Assembly: GCF_014251655.1 (NCBI RefSeq)
Contig: NZ_CP059225.1
Coordinates: 1 to 64,000 of the forward strand
From: Blattabacterium cuenoti
GTDB taxonomy: Bacteria; Bacteroidota; Bacteroidia; Flavobacteriales; Blattabacteriaceae
Direction of reading: 5' to 3'
Length of the DNA: 64,000 bases
The translations under genes were made by a program, and so were the position numbers. Shown here one piece after another: positions 8,902 to 17,133 of this stretch. The notes beneath the pieces were generated by a model. The model saw nothing but the letters and a program-made list of their open reading frames with translations. It was not told where the DNA came from and did not search any database. The stretch's first letter is position 1. Each line of letters begins with the position of its first letter.

Positions 8902-10538
8902 ACTAACTGATATATGTTATATATTATTGTGTATAATAATATTATTATTAGGACTAATAAACTTATTTTAGCAATAAAATCTCCATGTTTTATATAAAAA
9001 GTATGATTTTTATTCAGATATATTTTTTGGTATAAAATCCCTTCCTTTCCATAAGGAATAGATGATGTGATATCTCCTTTTTCATTGATGAAACAAGAAA
9101 TACCTGTATTTGCAGATCTAGCTATCCACTTTCTATTTTCAATAGCTCTCAAACGCGCATAAAACATGTGTTGTTGATGGCCTTGAGTCTGTCCCCACCA
9201 TCCATCGTTAGTAATAATAATCATAAATTCAGCATTTTTTTTTCTAAAAAAATTAGAGACATATTCCCCAAAAACAGATTCATAACAAATAATCGGAGCT
9301 ATTTTGATTCCTGAAAAAGGATGATGAAAAACGGTAGGTTGATTTTGTTTTCCAAGTTCCATTACGGTTCCACCCAAATTCAGTAAAATATTTCCTAATA
9401 TAGGATAAAAAATCTTTTTATAGGGAAAAGTTTCTACCGCTGGTACTAACTTAGATTTATGATGATATTCTATATTTTTGTTAGTTCCTATTTGAATAAC
9501 TGAATTAAAAATATCTATCCATATTTTTGTATTCTTATTAGTAGAAACAGGTATTGAAGTTTTACTTATATTTTTTTTATATAAAGTAAATAATTCTATT
9601 CCTGTTATAAATACGGTTTTGGGTGATTTTTTTATCAGATAATTTTTAAAAATAGAGATGATTCTATTTTTACTTATATTTTTTATGGATATTTTGCTCG
9701 ATTTTCCAGGTAATGTAGTTTCAGGAGCTATTATGACTATGGATTTTAAAGATATTTTCTTATTTATTAGTTTTTTTAATTTTAAAATTAATTTTTGTGT
9801 TGATATACTATATTTTTGATTATATGGATCTATATTAGGTTGTAATATTAATACGTCTATAAATTTTTTATATTTTTCTCCTTCATATTTGAAATATATA
9901 ATATTAGAAACCAATATTAATAAAAAAATTTTTCCTATGTTAAGTAAAATTTTTTGATATAAAAAAAGTATTTTTCTATTCTTTTTGTATTTTATAATGG
10001 ATTCGGTGAATCCAATATTAACGATCCATATCCATAAAGTTCCTCCTAAAGTTCCAGTATATTCATACCATTGAATCCATTCTATACGATTGCAAAAACC
10101 ATTTCCTAAGTTTAACCATGGCCAAGATAATTCCCATTCTAAATGTATTTTTTCAAATAAAATCCATAAACAAACTAGAAATATATATCCTATATTTCTA
10201 CTTTTTACATATTTCTTTATCCATGAATAACATATAAAAACCATTGACATAAAAAAAGAATTCAGGAATACAGGAATTAAATAAGCTTCTATTGCAAAAG
10301 ATCCATTAGTTTGTTTTGTATAGGATAACCAACATGTAGAAATAGCATTCCATGTGAAAAAAGTAACAAAAGAAAGAAAAAAAATGTAAAAAAAAGAATG
10401 ATTTAAACTATTTTCCACATATAATAAAGGAACAAAAGCAATAAATAAAAAAAACGGATTACCATTAGTAGGCCATCCTAATCCTAATAAAATCCCTGAA
10501 AAAATACTGTAGATAAAAAATTGAATCTTTTTATTCAA
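8886..10538 (-). CDS. lnt: Apolipoprotein N-acyltransferase
   Basis: Lnt is the inner-membrane enzyme that adds the third acyl chain to lipoproteins. The open frame extends upstream to 10622, but that extension translates the 3' end of tmRNA. The protein therefore most plausibly starts at the TTG at 10538, giving 550 residues that begin NKKIQFFIYSIFSGILLGLGWP, as expected for the first membrane helix. There are about six N-terminal membrane segments, then a nitrilase-like periplasmic domain holding the E-K-C triad: E in APETTLPG, K in HHKSKLVP and C in PIICYES, then a last helix. The catalytic residues are intact. The start lies just 18 bases beyond the tmRNA 3' end, after a T14 run on the coding strand. 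Confidence 0.92.
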   Translation of the reverse strand: MNKKIQFFIYSIFSGILLGLGWPTNGNPFFLFIAFVPLLYVENSLNHSFFYIFFLSFVTFFTWNAISTCWLSYTKQTNGSFAIEAYLIPVFLNSFFMSMVFICYSWIKKYVKSRNIGYIFLVCLWILFEKIHLEWELSWPWLNLGNGFCNRIEWIQWYEYTGTLGGTLWIWIVNIGFTESIIKYKKNRKILFLYQKILLNIGKIFLLILVSNIIYFKYEGEKYKKFIDVLILQPNIDPYNQKYSISTQKLILKLKKLINKKISLKSIVIIAPETTLPGKSSKISIKNISKNRIISIFKNYLIKKSPKTVFITGIELFTLYKKNISKTSIPVSTNKNTKIWIDIFNSVIQIGTNKNIEYHHKSKLVPAVETFPYKKIFYPILGNILLNLGGTVMELGKQNQPTVFHHPFSGIKIAPIICYESVFGEYVSNFFRKKNAEFMIIITNDGWWGQTQGHQQHMFYARLRAIENRKWIARSANTGISCFINEKGDITSSIPYGKEGILYQKIYLNKNHTFYIKHGDFIAKISLLVLIIILLYTIIYNIYQLVYFIS

Positions 10539-10555
10539 ATTAAAAAAAAAAAAAA

Positions 10556-10959
10556 TGGAGCTGGCGGGGTTCGAACCCGCGTCCAAACAAGTAGTATAAA
10601 AAATTTCTACATATTTATCCAAAATAAATTTTATCCATTTTTATTTAAGTTTTGGATCTTAAATAAAAACTTAAGATTCAATATTTTTTCAGAAAACTTA
10701 AGAATCATTTGTTTTCTTATCCTTACTTAATATTAGTATTTCTATTAGAAATTGTAAGGATCAATTTCATAAGAAATATTTTGCTTCTGCATTTTTTTTG
10801 CAGATTAAGCTATTTTGAACACAAATTCATTAAGCAGCAAAAGCGTATTGTTTTTCGCCATTTGTAATTTGTAACGATTGATTAACGTGTAATACCTTAC
10901 GTAACACGATATGCTTTTTTTTATAACTTATTCTTGTTGTCAAATCCAAAATCAGCCCC
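10556..10959 (-). ncRNA. ssrA: Transfer-messenger RNA (tmRNA)
   Basis: tmRNA rescues stalled ribosomes by adding a degradation tag. The 5' end GGGGCTGATTTTGGATTTGAC (first base 10959) pairs with the 3' end CAGCTCC (10557-10563), and the T-arm GGTTCGAACCC precedes it. This is the tRNA-like domain. The tag reading frame at 10830-10859 gives GEKQYAFAA then TAA; one or two residues before it (N, T in frame) may also belong to the tag, depending on the resume codon. The length of about 404 nt is typical for a one-piece tmRNA with pseudoknots. CCA is not encoded; the discriminator A at 10556 is followed directly by fourteen T. It lies between rodA and lnt on the same strand. Confidence 0.95.
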
Positions 10960-10969
10960 AATGTTAATT

Positions 10970-10998
10970 AAAAATTTTCCTAAAATTAGGAAATTTTT
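10970..10998 (-). terminator. Possible intrinsic terminator after rodA
   Basis: An inverted repeat TTTCCTA / TAGGAAA (10976-10982 and 10987-10993) lies immediately downstream of the rodA stop codon. Read on the minus strand it forms a 7-bp stem with a 4-base loop, followed by ATTTTTAATT. This resembles a weak Rho-independent terminator that would end the mre-rodA transcript just before the 5' end of tmRNA at 10959. The stem is A+T-rich, so its strength is doubtful. Confidence 0.5.
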
Positions 10999-12234
10999 TC
11001 ATATTAAACTAATTTGATCAAATGCATCTATTCGTATAAATATAAATAATAAAATAGTAAAAGACCAAAGAGATGAACCTCCATAACTAAAAAAAGGTAA
11101 AACAATTCCTATTGTAGGAAATAACCCCATTACCATTCCTAAATTAATAATGAGATGAATAAAAATAATACTTCCAACTGAATATCCAAAAATTCTTCCA
11201 AAAATATCTTTTTGTCTTTCCGATAAAAAATAAATACGACTAATAAATAACAAATAAAATATTATGAATAGGATACTACCTATAAAACCCCATTCTTCTC
11301 CTACAGTACAAAATATATAATCAGTATGTTGTTCTGGAACAAATTTTCCTTTTGTTACCGTTCCTTTCTTATATCCTTTTCCAAAAAGTCTTCCAGAGCC
11401 AATAGCTGTCTTAGAATATAATAAATTATATCCTACATTATCTCTATATTTTCTATCAAATTCATTTTTAAATATAATATTGATTCTATCTTTATGATGT
11501 TGTTTCAATAATTTTTGAAAAATAAATGGAGAAAATATGGAAAAAATAGAAAAACCGATAAACAAAAATATATAAAAAAAGAAATCAAGAAATAATATGT
11601 TCTTCTTTACAAAAAAAAGAAAAGTTATAAATAAAAACAATATAACAATAAAAGGAGATACACTTAATGAAATAAAAAACAGAAAAATAGAAAATAAAAA
11701 ATAAAATATAAAATAAAAAGATAAACCTTCTCTATATAAAGTTAAAATGAAAGAAAAAAATACTATGGATGAACCTGGATCTGGCTGAAAAAATATTAGA
11801 GTAACAGGAAAAACTAATATAATAAATATATATAATAATGTTTTATTATTATTTTTTATATTATCTCGACTCAAAATATGAGCTATCATTAAAGATGTTG
11901 ATATCTTAGATAATTCAGAAGGTTGAAAACTAATAGGCCCGAAAACATACCAAGATTTGGAGCCATTTATATTTTTACCAAAAAAAAAGACTCCTATTAA
12001 TAGAAGTAAGGTTAACAAAAATAAAAAAGGAGTAAAAGATTTATAATGAATTGGTTTAAATAAAAAAACAAAAAATATAAAAATAAAACTTAATAAAATC
12101 CATATTAATTGTTTTTCTGCTTTTTCAGAAGAAACGGAATATAAATTTATATATCCAAAAAAAATAAAAAAAACATAAATGATTACAATCCACCAATCTA
12201 TATTTCTTAATAAGATTTTATTTCTTTTTATCAA
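10999..12234 (-). CDS. rodA: Peptidoglycan glycosyltransferase RodA (SEDS family)
   Basis: RodA polymerises glycan strands from lipid II during side-wall elongation, working with PBP2. The 411 residues form about ten membrane helices. SEDS signatures are present: the segment around FQPSELSKI (about 103-111), FFQPDPGSS (about 148-156), the extracellular loop with SGRLFGKGYKKGT and EQHTDYIF, and LPFFSYGGSS near the C-terminus. The length is slightly above the enterobacterial 370. It is the last gene of the minus-strand mreB-mreC-mreD-mrdA-rodA cluster and overlaps the end of mrdA by 17 bases, consistent with translational coupling. The gene order makes RodA much more likely than the divisome paralogue FtsW. 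Confidence 0.93.
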   Translation of the reverse strand: MIKRNKILLRNIDWWIVIIYVFFIFFGYINLYSVSSEKAEKQLIWILLSFIFIFFVFLFKPIHYKSFTPFLFLLTLLLLIGVFFFGKNINGSKSWYVFGPISFQPSELSKISTSLMIAHILSRDNIKNNNKTLLYIFIILVFPVTLIFFQPDPGSSIVFFSFILTLYREGLSFYFIFYFLFSIFLFFISLSVSPFIVILFLFITFLFFVKKNILFLDFFFYIFLFIGFSIFSIFSPFIFQKLLKQHHKDRINIIFKNEFDRKYRDNVGYNLLYSKTAIGSGRLFGKGYKKGTVTKGKFVPEQHTDYIFCTVGEEWGFIGSILFIIFYLLFISRIYFLSERQKDIFGRIFGYSVGSIIFIHLIINLGMVMGLFPTIGIVLPFFSYGGSSLWSFTILLFIFIRIDAFDQISLI

Positions 12235-14122
12235 AAGAATTTTTTGTATAAGAATTATTCAATTTTTTCATTTTTGCTATACGATCATATACATTTTGTA
12301 ATCCTGAGGTTAGAATTTTTTTTTCTAGACTTTTTCTATCCACATGATTTCTTATATATTTTTCTGCAATGAGACTAGCTATTGGACCAGCCCAACGAGA
12401 TCCGTATCCTCCATTTTCTATGATAACAGAAACGGCTATTTTAGGATTTTTTACTGGAGCAAATAATATAAAAATAGAATGATCAGGTAATGATATTATT
12501 TTTTTATTAACTTTAATAAAATTTTGAGAGGTACCTGTTTTTCCAGCCATTCTAATATCAAACGATTTAAAACTTTTTCCTGTTCCAATTATAAAAACTT
12601 TTTCCATTCCATTTATAATTAGATCAAAATATTTACTTTTTACTTTAGTATACTTAGCTTTAGTATAATTAGGATTACATATAGGTTGATGATTGATCCG
12701 TTTAACAATATGTGGAGTATAGAAAAAACCTTTGTTTGCTATAGCACAAACCATATTTGCTAACTGTATAGGAGTAACATTAATTTCTCCTTGCCCAATA
12801 CCATTGGAAATAATAGTTATAGCATTCCATTTTGTTATTCCATATTTTTTATTATAATAATCTCCAGAAGGAATTACTCCTTTTTCCCCTGTTGCTAAAT
12901 CATTATATAAATAATTACCAAATCCAAAACTTTTGATAATATCACTCCATTCATTTACTCCTTTAGTAAGATTTTTAGGATATTTTTCAATAACTCGTTT
13001 ATAAACTTGTGCAAAATAATTATTACAAGAAACAGCAACAGCTGTTTCTATTCCTATGGGTAATCCATGAATCCCAGAATGACAATGGATCCTTTTTTTT
13101 CCATATTTGAATCCTTTATAACATATAAAAGTCGTATTAATATCTACTACTCCCATTTGAAGACCAACTAATTCCGTTAATAATTTAAATGGAGAAGCTG
13201 GAGGATAACGAGCTTGTGTTGTTCTATCAAATAAAGGATTATCTATCGTATTTTTCATTAATTTTATAAATTCTTTAGATCGATTCATTCCTACAAATAG
13301 ATTAGGATTATTTATAGGACTAGACACTAAGGTTAGTATTTCTCCATTTTTAGGATCTATTGCAACTATCCCTCCTTTTTTTTGATACATTAATTGTTCT
13401 GCGTAATTTTGTAAATTCCAGTCAACAGTCAAAGAAATATCATTTCCTCTAATAGCTTTTATATCATTTTTACTATTATTATAACTCCCTATGATACATC
13501 CTTTTCTATTTCTTAACCAATATTTTATACCCTTTTTTCCTCTCAATATTTTTTCATAAGATTTTTCTACTCCAGCCCAACCAATAAAATCTCCTATTTG
13601 ATAATAATTAGATTCTTTCTTAATATCTTTTGGAGTTACTTCCCCTATATATCCTAAAATATTAGAAGAACTTTCTACTTTATAATCTCTAAGAGAACGT
13701 TTTGTCCAATCAAATCCTTTATATTTATAAAGTTTTTCTTGTATAGTAGCGAATTTCTCTTTTGAAATAAAAGGAAGAAAAACAGATGGTAAATATTTAG
13801 AATAAGCCGCGGCTTTTGATAATTTTTTATAAAAAGTATTTGTTGTAATTCCTACAAGATCACAAAATTCTATCATATTAAAACGTTCATCTACAAGGAT
13901 AGGAATTACTATTAATTCATAAATAGATTTATTAAAAACTAGTAATTTGTCATTTCTATCAAAAATAGATCCTCTTTCAGGTATAATAATTTCCTGTTTA
14001 ATAGAAGTATTAAAAGCATTAAGGATATACTTTTCCGTATAGATTTGTAGATAAAATAATCTAGCTATAAAAATGAGCCCTATAGTACCTAACAATAGGT
14101 AAAATCTATGTAATTTTCTCAA
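12218..14122 (-). CDS. mrdA: Penicillin-binding protein 2 (elongasome transpeptidase)
   Basis: This class B transpeptidase cross-links new peptidoglycan during elongation and partners RodA. The 634-residue protein has one N-terminal membrane helix (about 7-25), a PBP dimerisation domain (about 45-215) and a transpeptidase domain with all three catalytic motifs: S310-P-F-K313, S365-C-N and K528-T-G. A short imperfect repeat (TKAKYTKVKSKY, about 487-498) sits in a loop of the catalytic domain. It overlaps rodA by 17 bases downstream and mreD by 17 bases upstream, consistent with a tightly coupled operon. The length is within the usual 600-650 range. Confidence 0.95.
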   Translation of the reverse strand: MRKLHRFYLLLGTIGLIFIARLFYLQIYTEKYILNAFNTSIKQEIIIPERGSIFDRNDKLLVFNKSIYELIVIPILVDERFNMIEFCDLVGITTNTFYKKLSKAAAYSKYLPSVFLPFISKEKFATIQEKLYKYKGFDWTKRSLRDYKVESSSNILGYIGEVTPKDIKKESNYYQIGDFIGWAGVEKSYEKILRGKKGIKYWLRNRKGCIIGSYNNSKNDIKAIRGNDISLTVDWNLQNYAEQLMYQKKGGIVAIDPKNGEILTLVSSPINNPNLFVGMNRSKEFIKLMKNTIDNPLFDRTTQARYPPASPFKLLTELVGLQMGVVDINTTFICYKGFKYGKKRIHCHSGIHGLPIGIETAVAVSCNNYFAQVYKRVIEKYPKNLTKGVNEWSDIIKSFGFGNYLYNDLATGEKGVIPSGDYYNKKYGITKWNAITIISNGIGQGEINVTPIQLANMVCAIANKGFFYTPHIVKRINHQPICNPNYTKAKYTKVKSKYFDLIINGMEKVFIIGTGKSFKSFDIRMAGKTGTSQNFIKVNKKIISLPDHSIFILFAPVKNPKIAVSVIIENGGYGSRWAGPIASLIAEKYIRNHVDRKSLEKKILTSGLQNVYDRIAKMKKLNNSYTKNSFDKKK

Positions 14123-14633
14123 TGTTTCGTTTTTTTTTCAAAAAAAAATATACAATACATAAAATTGTTGTAAAAATACTATCAAATATTGTTCTTAATA
14201 AAAGAATGATACTAAAAGCAGTTCCCTTAAAAATTTTTAAGATTAATAAGGAAAAGTGATGTATCAATATCAATGAAAAAATATAAAATGTTTTTCTAAT
14301 AAAAGGTAATTCATCAATTGAGAAATCCTTTCTATTTATAATAAAACTTTTCCCATCAAAAAATTGTAATAGTTTTCGTCTTAAAAAAGCAGATAAAGTA
14401 GTGGAAAAAGCATGAATCCCTCCTGTATTTAAACAATTGTCTATAATATAACCAATAAAAAAAGATAAAAGTAAAAATAAAACATTATTTCCATTATATG
14501 GATATACTAATATAAAAAGGATGTATATATAAGAAAAACATCCTATAAAAGAAGGATTCAATATCGATATTTGAATTAAACAAAGAATAATAATATAAAA
14601 TATGGAAACAATAAAATATTTGACTAAATTCAT
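14106..14633 (-). CDS. mreD: Rod-shape-determining protein MreD (inferred)
   Basis: MreD is a small membrane protein of the elongasome. The sequence is poorly conserved, so the call rests on position between mreC and mrdA, on size (175 residues; MreD is about 160-175) and on topology of five or so hydrophobic helices. A recognisable local hint is the NTGGIHAFSTTLSAFLRR stretch around residues 69-87. The start codon overlaps the mreC stop by one base and the end overlaps mrdA by 17 bases. Function is inferred from synteny rather than from motifs. Confidence 0.8.
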   Translation of the reverse strand: MNLVKYFIVSIFYIIILCLIQISILNPSFIGCFSYIYILFILVYPYNGNNVLFLLLSFFIGYIIDNCLNTGGIHAFSTTLSAFLRRKLLQFFDGKSFIINRKDFSIDELPFIRKTFYIFSLILIHHFSLLILKIFKGTAFSIILLLRTIFDSIFTTILCIVYFFLKKKRNIEKIT

Positions 14634-15460
14634 TATTTATTTTCAACTTTATGAACATCTGTCCATTCTTTTTTTAATAAATTTTTAACTACATAAGCAT
14701 TTTCTATAGTAGAAAAATCAGCCATAAGTTTTACTTTTATAATATAATTAGCATGTGTTTCATCTAGTTGATAATAAGATACTATTCCAATAGGAATTCC
14801 TTCAGGAAAAGTTGCAGATTTTCCATCTGTTTCTACGATATCTCCTTTATGTATAATGGAATATCTGGGTATATCATATAAAACAACATGTTTATGATCT
14901 AATCCATTCCAACTTAGAATTCCAAAATATTTATTTTTTTTTAATCTAGCATTTACTTTAATTTTTGGATTTAAAAGAGAAATAGCGATGCTAAAATTTG
15001 GAGATGTTTTAATAATAATTCCTGCAATTCCATCGGATAATATAATTCCCATATCAGATTTTATTCCATCTGTACTTCCTTTATTAATAGTTATATAATT
15101 TTCTTGTTCATGAATGCTGTTATTTATAATTTTTACAGGGGTAAAAGTATATTGCTGTATATATTCAATATTTTCTTCTTTAAAATCTTTAGATATTTTT
15201 TTTATTTTATAAGATATTTGTGCATTTCGTAATTTTTGATTTTCATTTAATAGTCTTTTATTTTCAATTTCTAATAAAAAATAACTATGTAATCTAGAAA
15301 TAGTTTCATAAATTTTTCCAATCATAAAATTGGAAGATCCTGAATAAATATATTGTTGAAATTTTGAATTAGAAAAAGAAAGAAAAATAGCGAAACATTC
15401 TAATAGAAGGAAGAAAATCAAGAAACGCCATTTTAAAAAAAAATTGAAAAATTCACGCAT
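14633..15460 (-). CDS. mreC: Rod-shape-determining protein MreC
   Basis: MreC is a bitopic inner-membrane protein whose periplasmic part links cytoplasmic MreB to PBP2 and RodA. The 275 residues have one N-terminal membrane helix (about 10-29), a coiled-coil segment (about 50-85, rich in E, N, K, R) and a beta-rich C-terminal region with typical MreC phrases: TINKGSTDGIKSDMGII, GIAGIII and DGKSATFPEGIPIGIVS. Length and layout are standard. The gene lies 13 bases after mreB and shares a one-base overlap with mreD. No abnormal feature is seen. Confidence 0.93.
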   Translation of the reverse strand: MREFFNFFLKWRFLIFFLLLECFAIFLSFSNSKFQQYIYSGSSNFMIGKIYETISRLHSYFLLEIENKRLLNENQKLRNAQISYKIKKISKDFKEENIEYIQQYTFTPVKIINNSIHEQENYITINKGSTDGIKSDMGIILSDGIAGIIIKTSPNFSIAISLLNPKIKVNARLKKNKYFGILSWNGLDHKHVVLYDIPRYSIIHKGDIVETDGKSATFPEGIPIGIVSYYQLDETHANYIIKVKLMADFSTIENAYVVKNLLKKEWTDVHKVENK

Positions 15461-15473
15461 AAACTTTTTTTAC

Positions 15474-16514
15474 CTATTTCATTAAAAATGTAAATTTGTC
15501 AATGTTTTTTAAAGCGACTCCAGTTCCTTTAACTACAGCCCTTAAAGGGTCTTCTACTAAAGAAACGGGAAGGCCCGTTTTTTTAGATATTCTTTTATCT
15601 AAACCTCTTAAAAGAGAACCTCCACCTGCCATATAAATTCCTGTTTTATAAATATCTGCAGCAAGTTCTGGAGGAGTTCTTGAAAGAGTTTCCATTACAG
15701 CATCTTCAATCCGTAAAATTGATTTATCAAGAGCAGGAATAGTTTCTTTATAAGAAAGATTTATTTCTTTTGGTTTTCCTGTTGGAAGATCTCTTCCTTG
15801 TATATGAATATCCTCAGGAGGGTTTTCTAGAGATTCCATTGCAGATCCTATATCTATTTTGATTTTTTCCGCTGTTCTTTCTCCGATATAGAAGTTATAT
15901 TTAGAACGTAAAAAATATGCTATATCATTAGTAAAAACATCCCCGGCTATTTTTATAGATTTTTGACAAACTATTCCACCTAAAGCAATAACACCACATT
16001 CTGTAGTTCCTCCTCCTATATCAATGATCATGTTCCCTTCAGCTTTAGTTACTGAGATTCCAGATCCTATAGCAGCAGCCATAGGCTCTTCAATTAAATA
16101 TACTTCTTTAGCATTAAGATGTTGAGCAGAATCTTTTACTGCTCTTTTCTCTACTTCTGTAATTCCGGATGGAATGCAAATCACCATTGTCAATGATGGA
16201 GTAAAAAATTTATTATTTACACCTGGAATTTTATTGATGAATTCTCTGATCATAAGTTCTGCTACTTGGTAATCTGCAATAACTCCATCTTTTAATGGCT
16301 TGTATATTTTGATATTTTCATGTGTTTTTCCTTGCATTTTTTTAGCATCTTCTCCTACAGCTAATACTTTATTTGTCCTGACATCTATAGCTATTATTGA
16401 AGGTAAATCGACTATAACCTTATTATTATGCATGATAAGGGTATTAGCTGTTCCTAAATCTATAGCGATCTCTTGAGTAAAGATATTTTTCATAAAATCT
16501 ATTACTAATCCCAT
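15474..16514 (-). CDS. mreB: Rod-shape-determining protein MreB (bacterial actin)
   Basis: MreB forms membrane-bound filaments that orient cell-wall elongation. The 346 residues contain the actin-fold nucleotide motifs: phosphate 1 at AIDLGTANT (about 17-25), phosphate 2 at DIGGGTTECGV (about 165-175) and the adenosine motif AGGGSLLRGLD near the C-terminus. An in-frame ATG eight codons in (16493) is a second possible start, but the longer form resembles the short amphipathic N-terminus seen in related MreB proteins. It is the first gene of the minus-strand elongasome operon. The 91-base gap to the divergent folK gene should hold its promoter, though no clear TAnnTTTG box was found there. Confidence 0.96.
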   Translation of the reverse strand: MGLVIDFMKNIFTQEIAIDLGTANTLIMHNNKVIVDLPSIIAIDVRTNKVLAVGEDAKKMQGKTHENIKIYKPLKDGVIADYQVAELMIREFINKIPGVNNKFFTPSLTMVICIPSGITEVEKRAVKDSAQHLNAKEVYLIEEPMAAAIGSGISVTKAEGNMIIDIGGGTTECGVIALGGIVCQKSIKIAGDVFTNDIAYFLRSKYNFYIGERTAEKIKIDIGSAMESLENPPEDIHIQGRDLPTGKPKEINLSYKETIPALDKSILRIEDAVMETLSRTPPELAADIYKTGIYMAGGGSLLRGLDKRISKKTGLPVSLVEDPLRAVVKGTGVALKNIDKFTFLMK

Positions 16515-16605
16515 GAATATTTTTTTTTACAAGAATATATCCCTAAATTTAAAAATAAAATTACAGTTTTTCAGTATATTAAATGTTTCATAGAAATTTT
16601 TTCTT

Positions 16606-17109
16606 TTGAAGGAACATGATATTTTTTTATTACAAGGAAGTAACAAAGAAAATAGAAAAAAATATTTGGATGAATCTATAATTTTAATATCCAATAAAAT
16701 AGGAAAAATTATTAAAAAATCTTCATATTTTCAAAGTGAAGCTTGGAATATGAAGAATTCATCTTATTTTTATAATAGAGTTTTACATATAAAAACTGAT
16801 CATTCTCCTATTGATCTTTTAGAAAAAATATTTGATATAGAATATCTTATAGGAAGAAGAAGAGATTCCATAATAAAAAAAGAATATAAAAATAGAGAAA
16901 TAGATATAGATATTTTATTTTATGATCATATGATTATATGTAGTTCTACATTAACTATTCCACATCCTTTATTGCATTTACGAAAATTCGTTTTATTACC
17001 TATGTGTGAAATTAGTCCAAATCAAAATCATCCTATATTTAATTTGACTATTTTAGAAATATTAGGATCATGTATTGATAAGTCATATGTAAAAAAATTA
17101 GATTATTAA
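16606..17109 (+). CDS. folK: 2-amino-4-hydroxy-6-hydroxymethyldihydropteridine pyrophosphokinase (HPPK)
   Basis: HPPK transfers pyrophosphate from ATP to the pterin precursor in folate synthesis. The 167-residue protein has QGSNKENR near the N-terminus (the family LGSN element), the signature REIDIDILFYDH (about 104-115) with metal-binding aspartates, and IPHPLLHLRKFVLLPMCEI downstream. The start is a TTG at 16606. An ATG at 16583 is out of frame and meets an early stop, and no other in-frame ATG keeps the N-terminal strand. The length matches the family (about 160). It stands alone between mreB (divergent) and the LptD-like gene. Confidence 0.93.
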   Translation: MKEHDIFLLQGSNKENRKKYLDESIILISNKIGKIIKKSSYFQSEAWNMKNSSYFYNRVLHIKTDHSPIDLLEKIFDIEYLIGRRRDSIIKKEYKNREIDIDILFYDHMIICSSTLTIPHPLLHLRKFVLLPMCEISPNQNHPIFNLTILEILGSCIDKSYVKKLDY

Positions 17110-17133
17110 AATAGATTTTCATTCGTAAAAATT

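Noticed and set aside
10539-10622. N-terminal extension of lnt (28 codons)
   Set aside because: It translates the tmRNA acceptor and T-arm (CLDAGSNPASS), so it is not a natural protein start.
10521-10730. 69-codon open frame on the plus strand
   Set aside because: It is the antisense of the tmRNA 3' half and the lnt start; the peptide resembles translated tRNA sequence and has no support.
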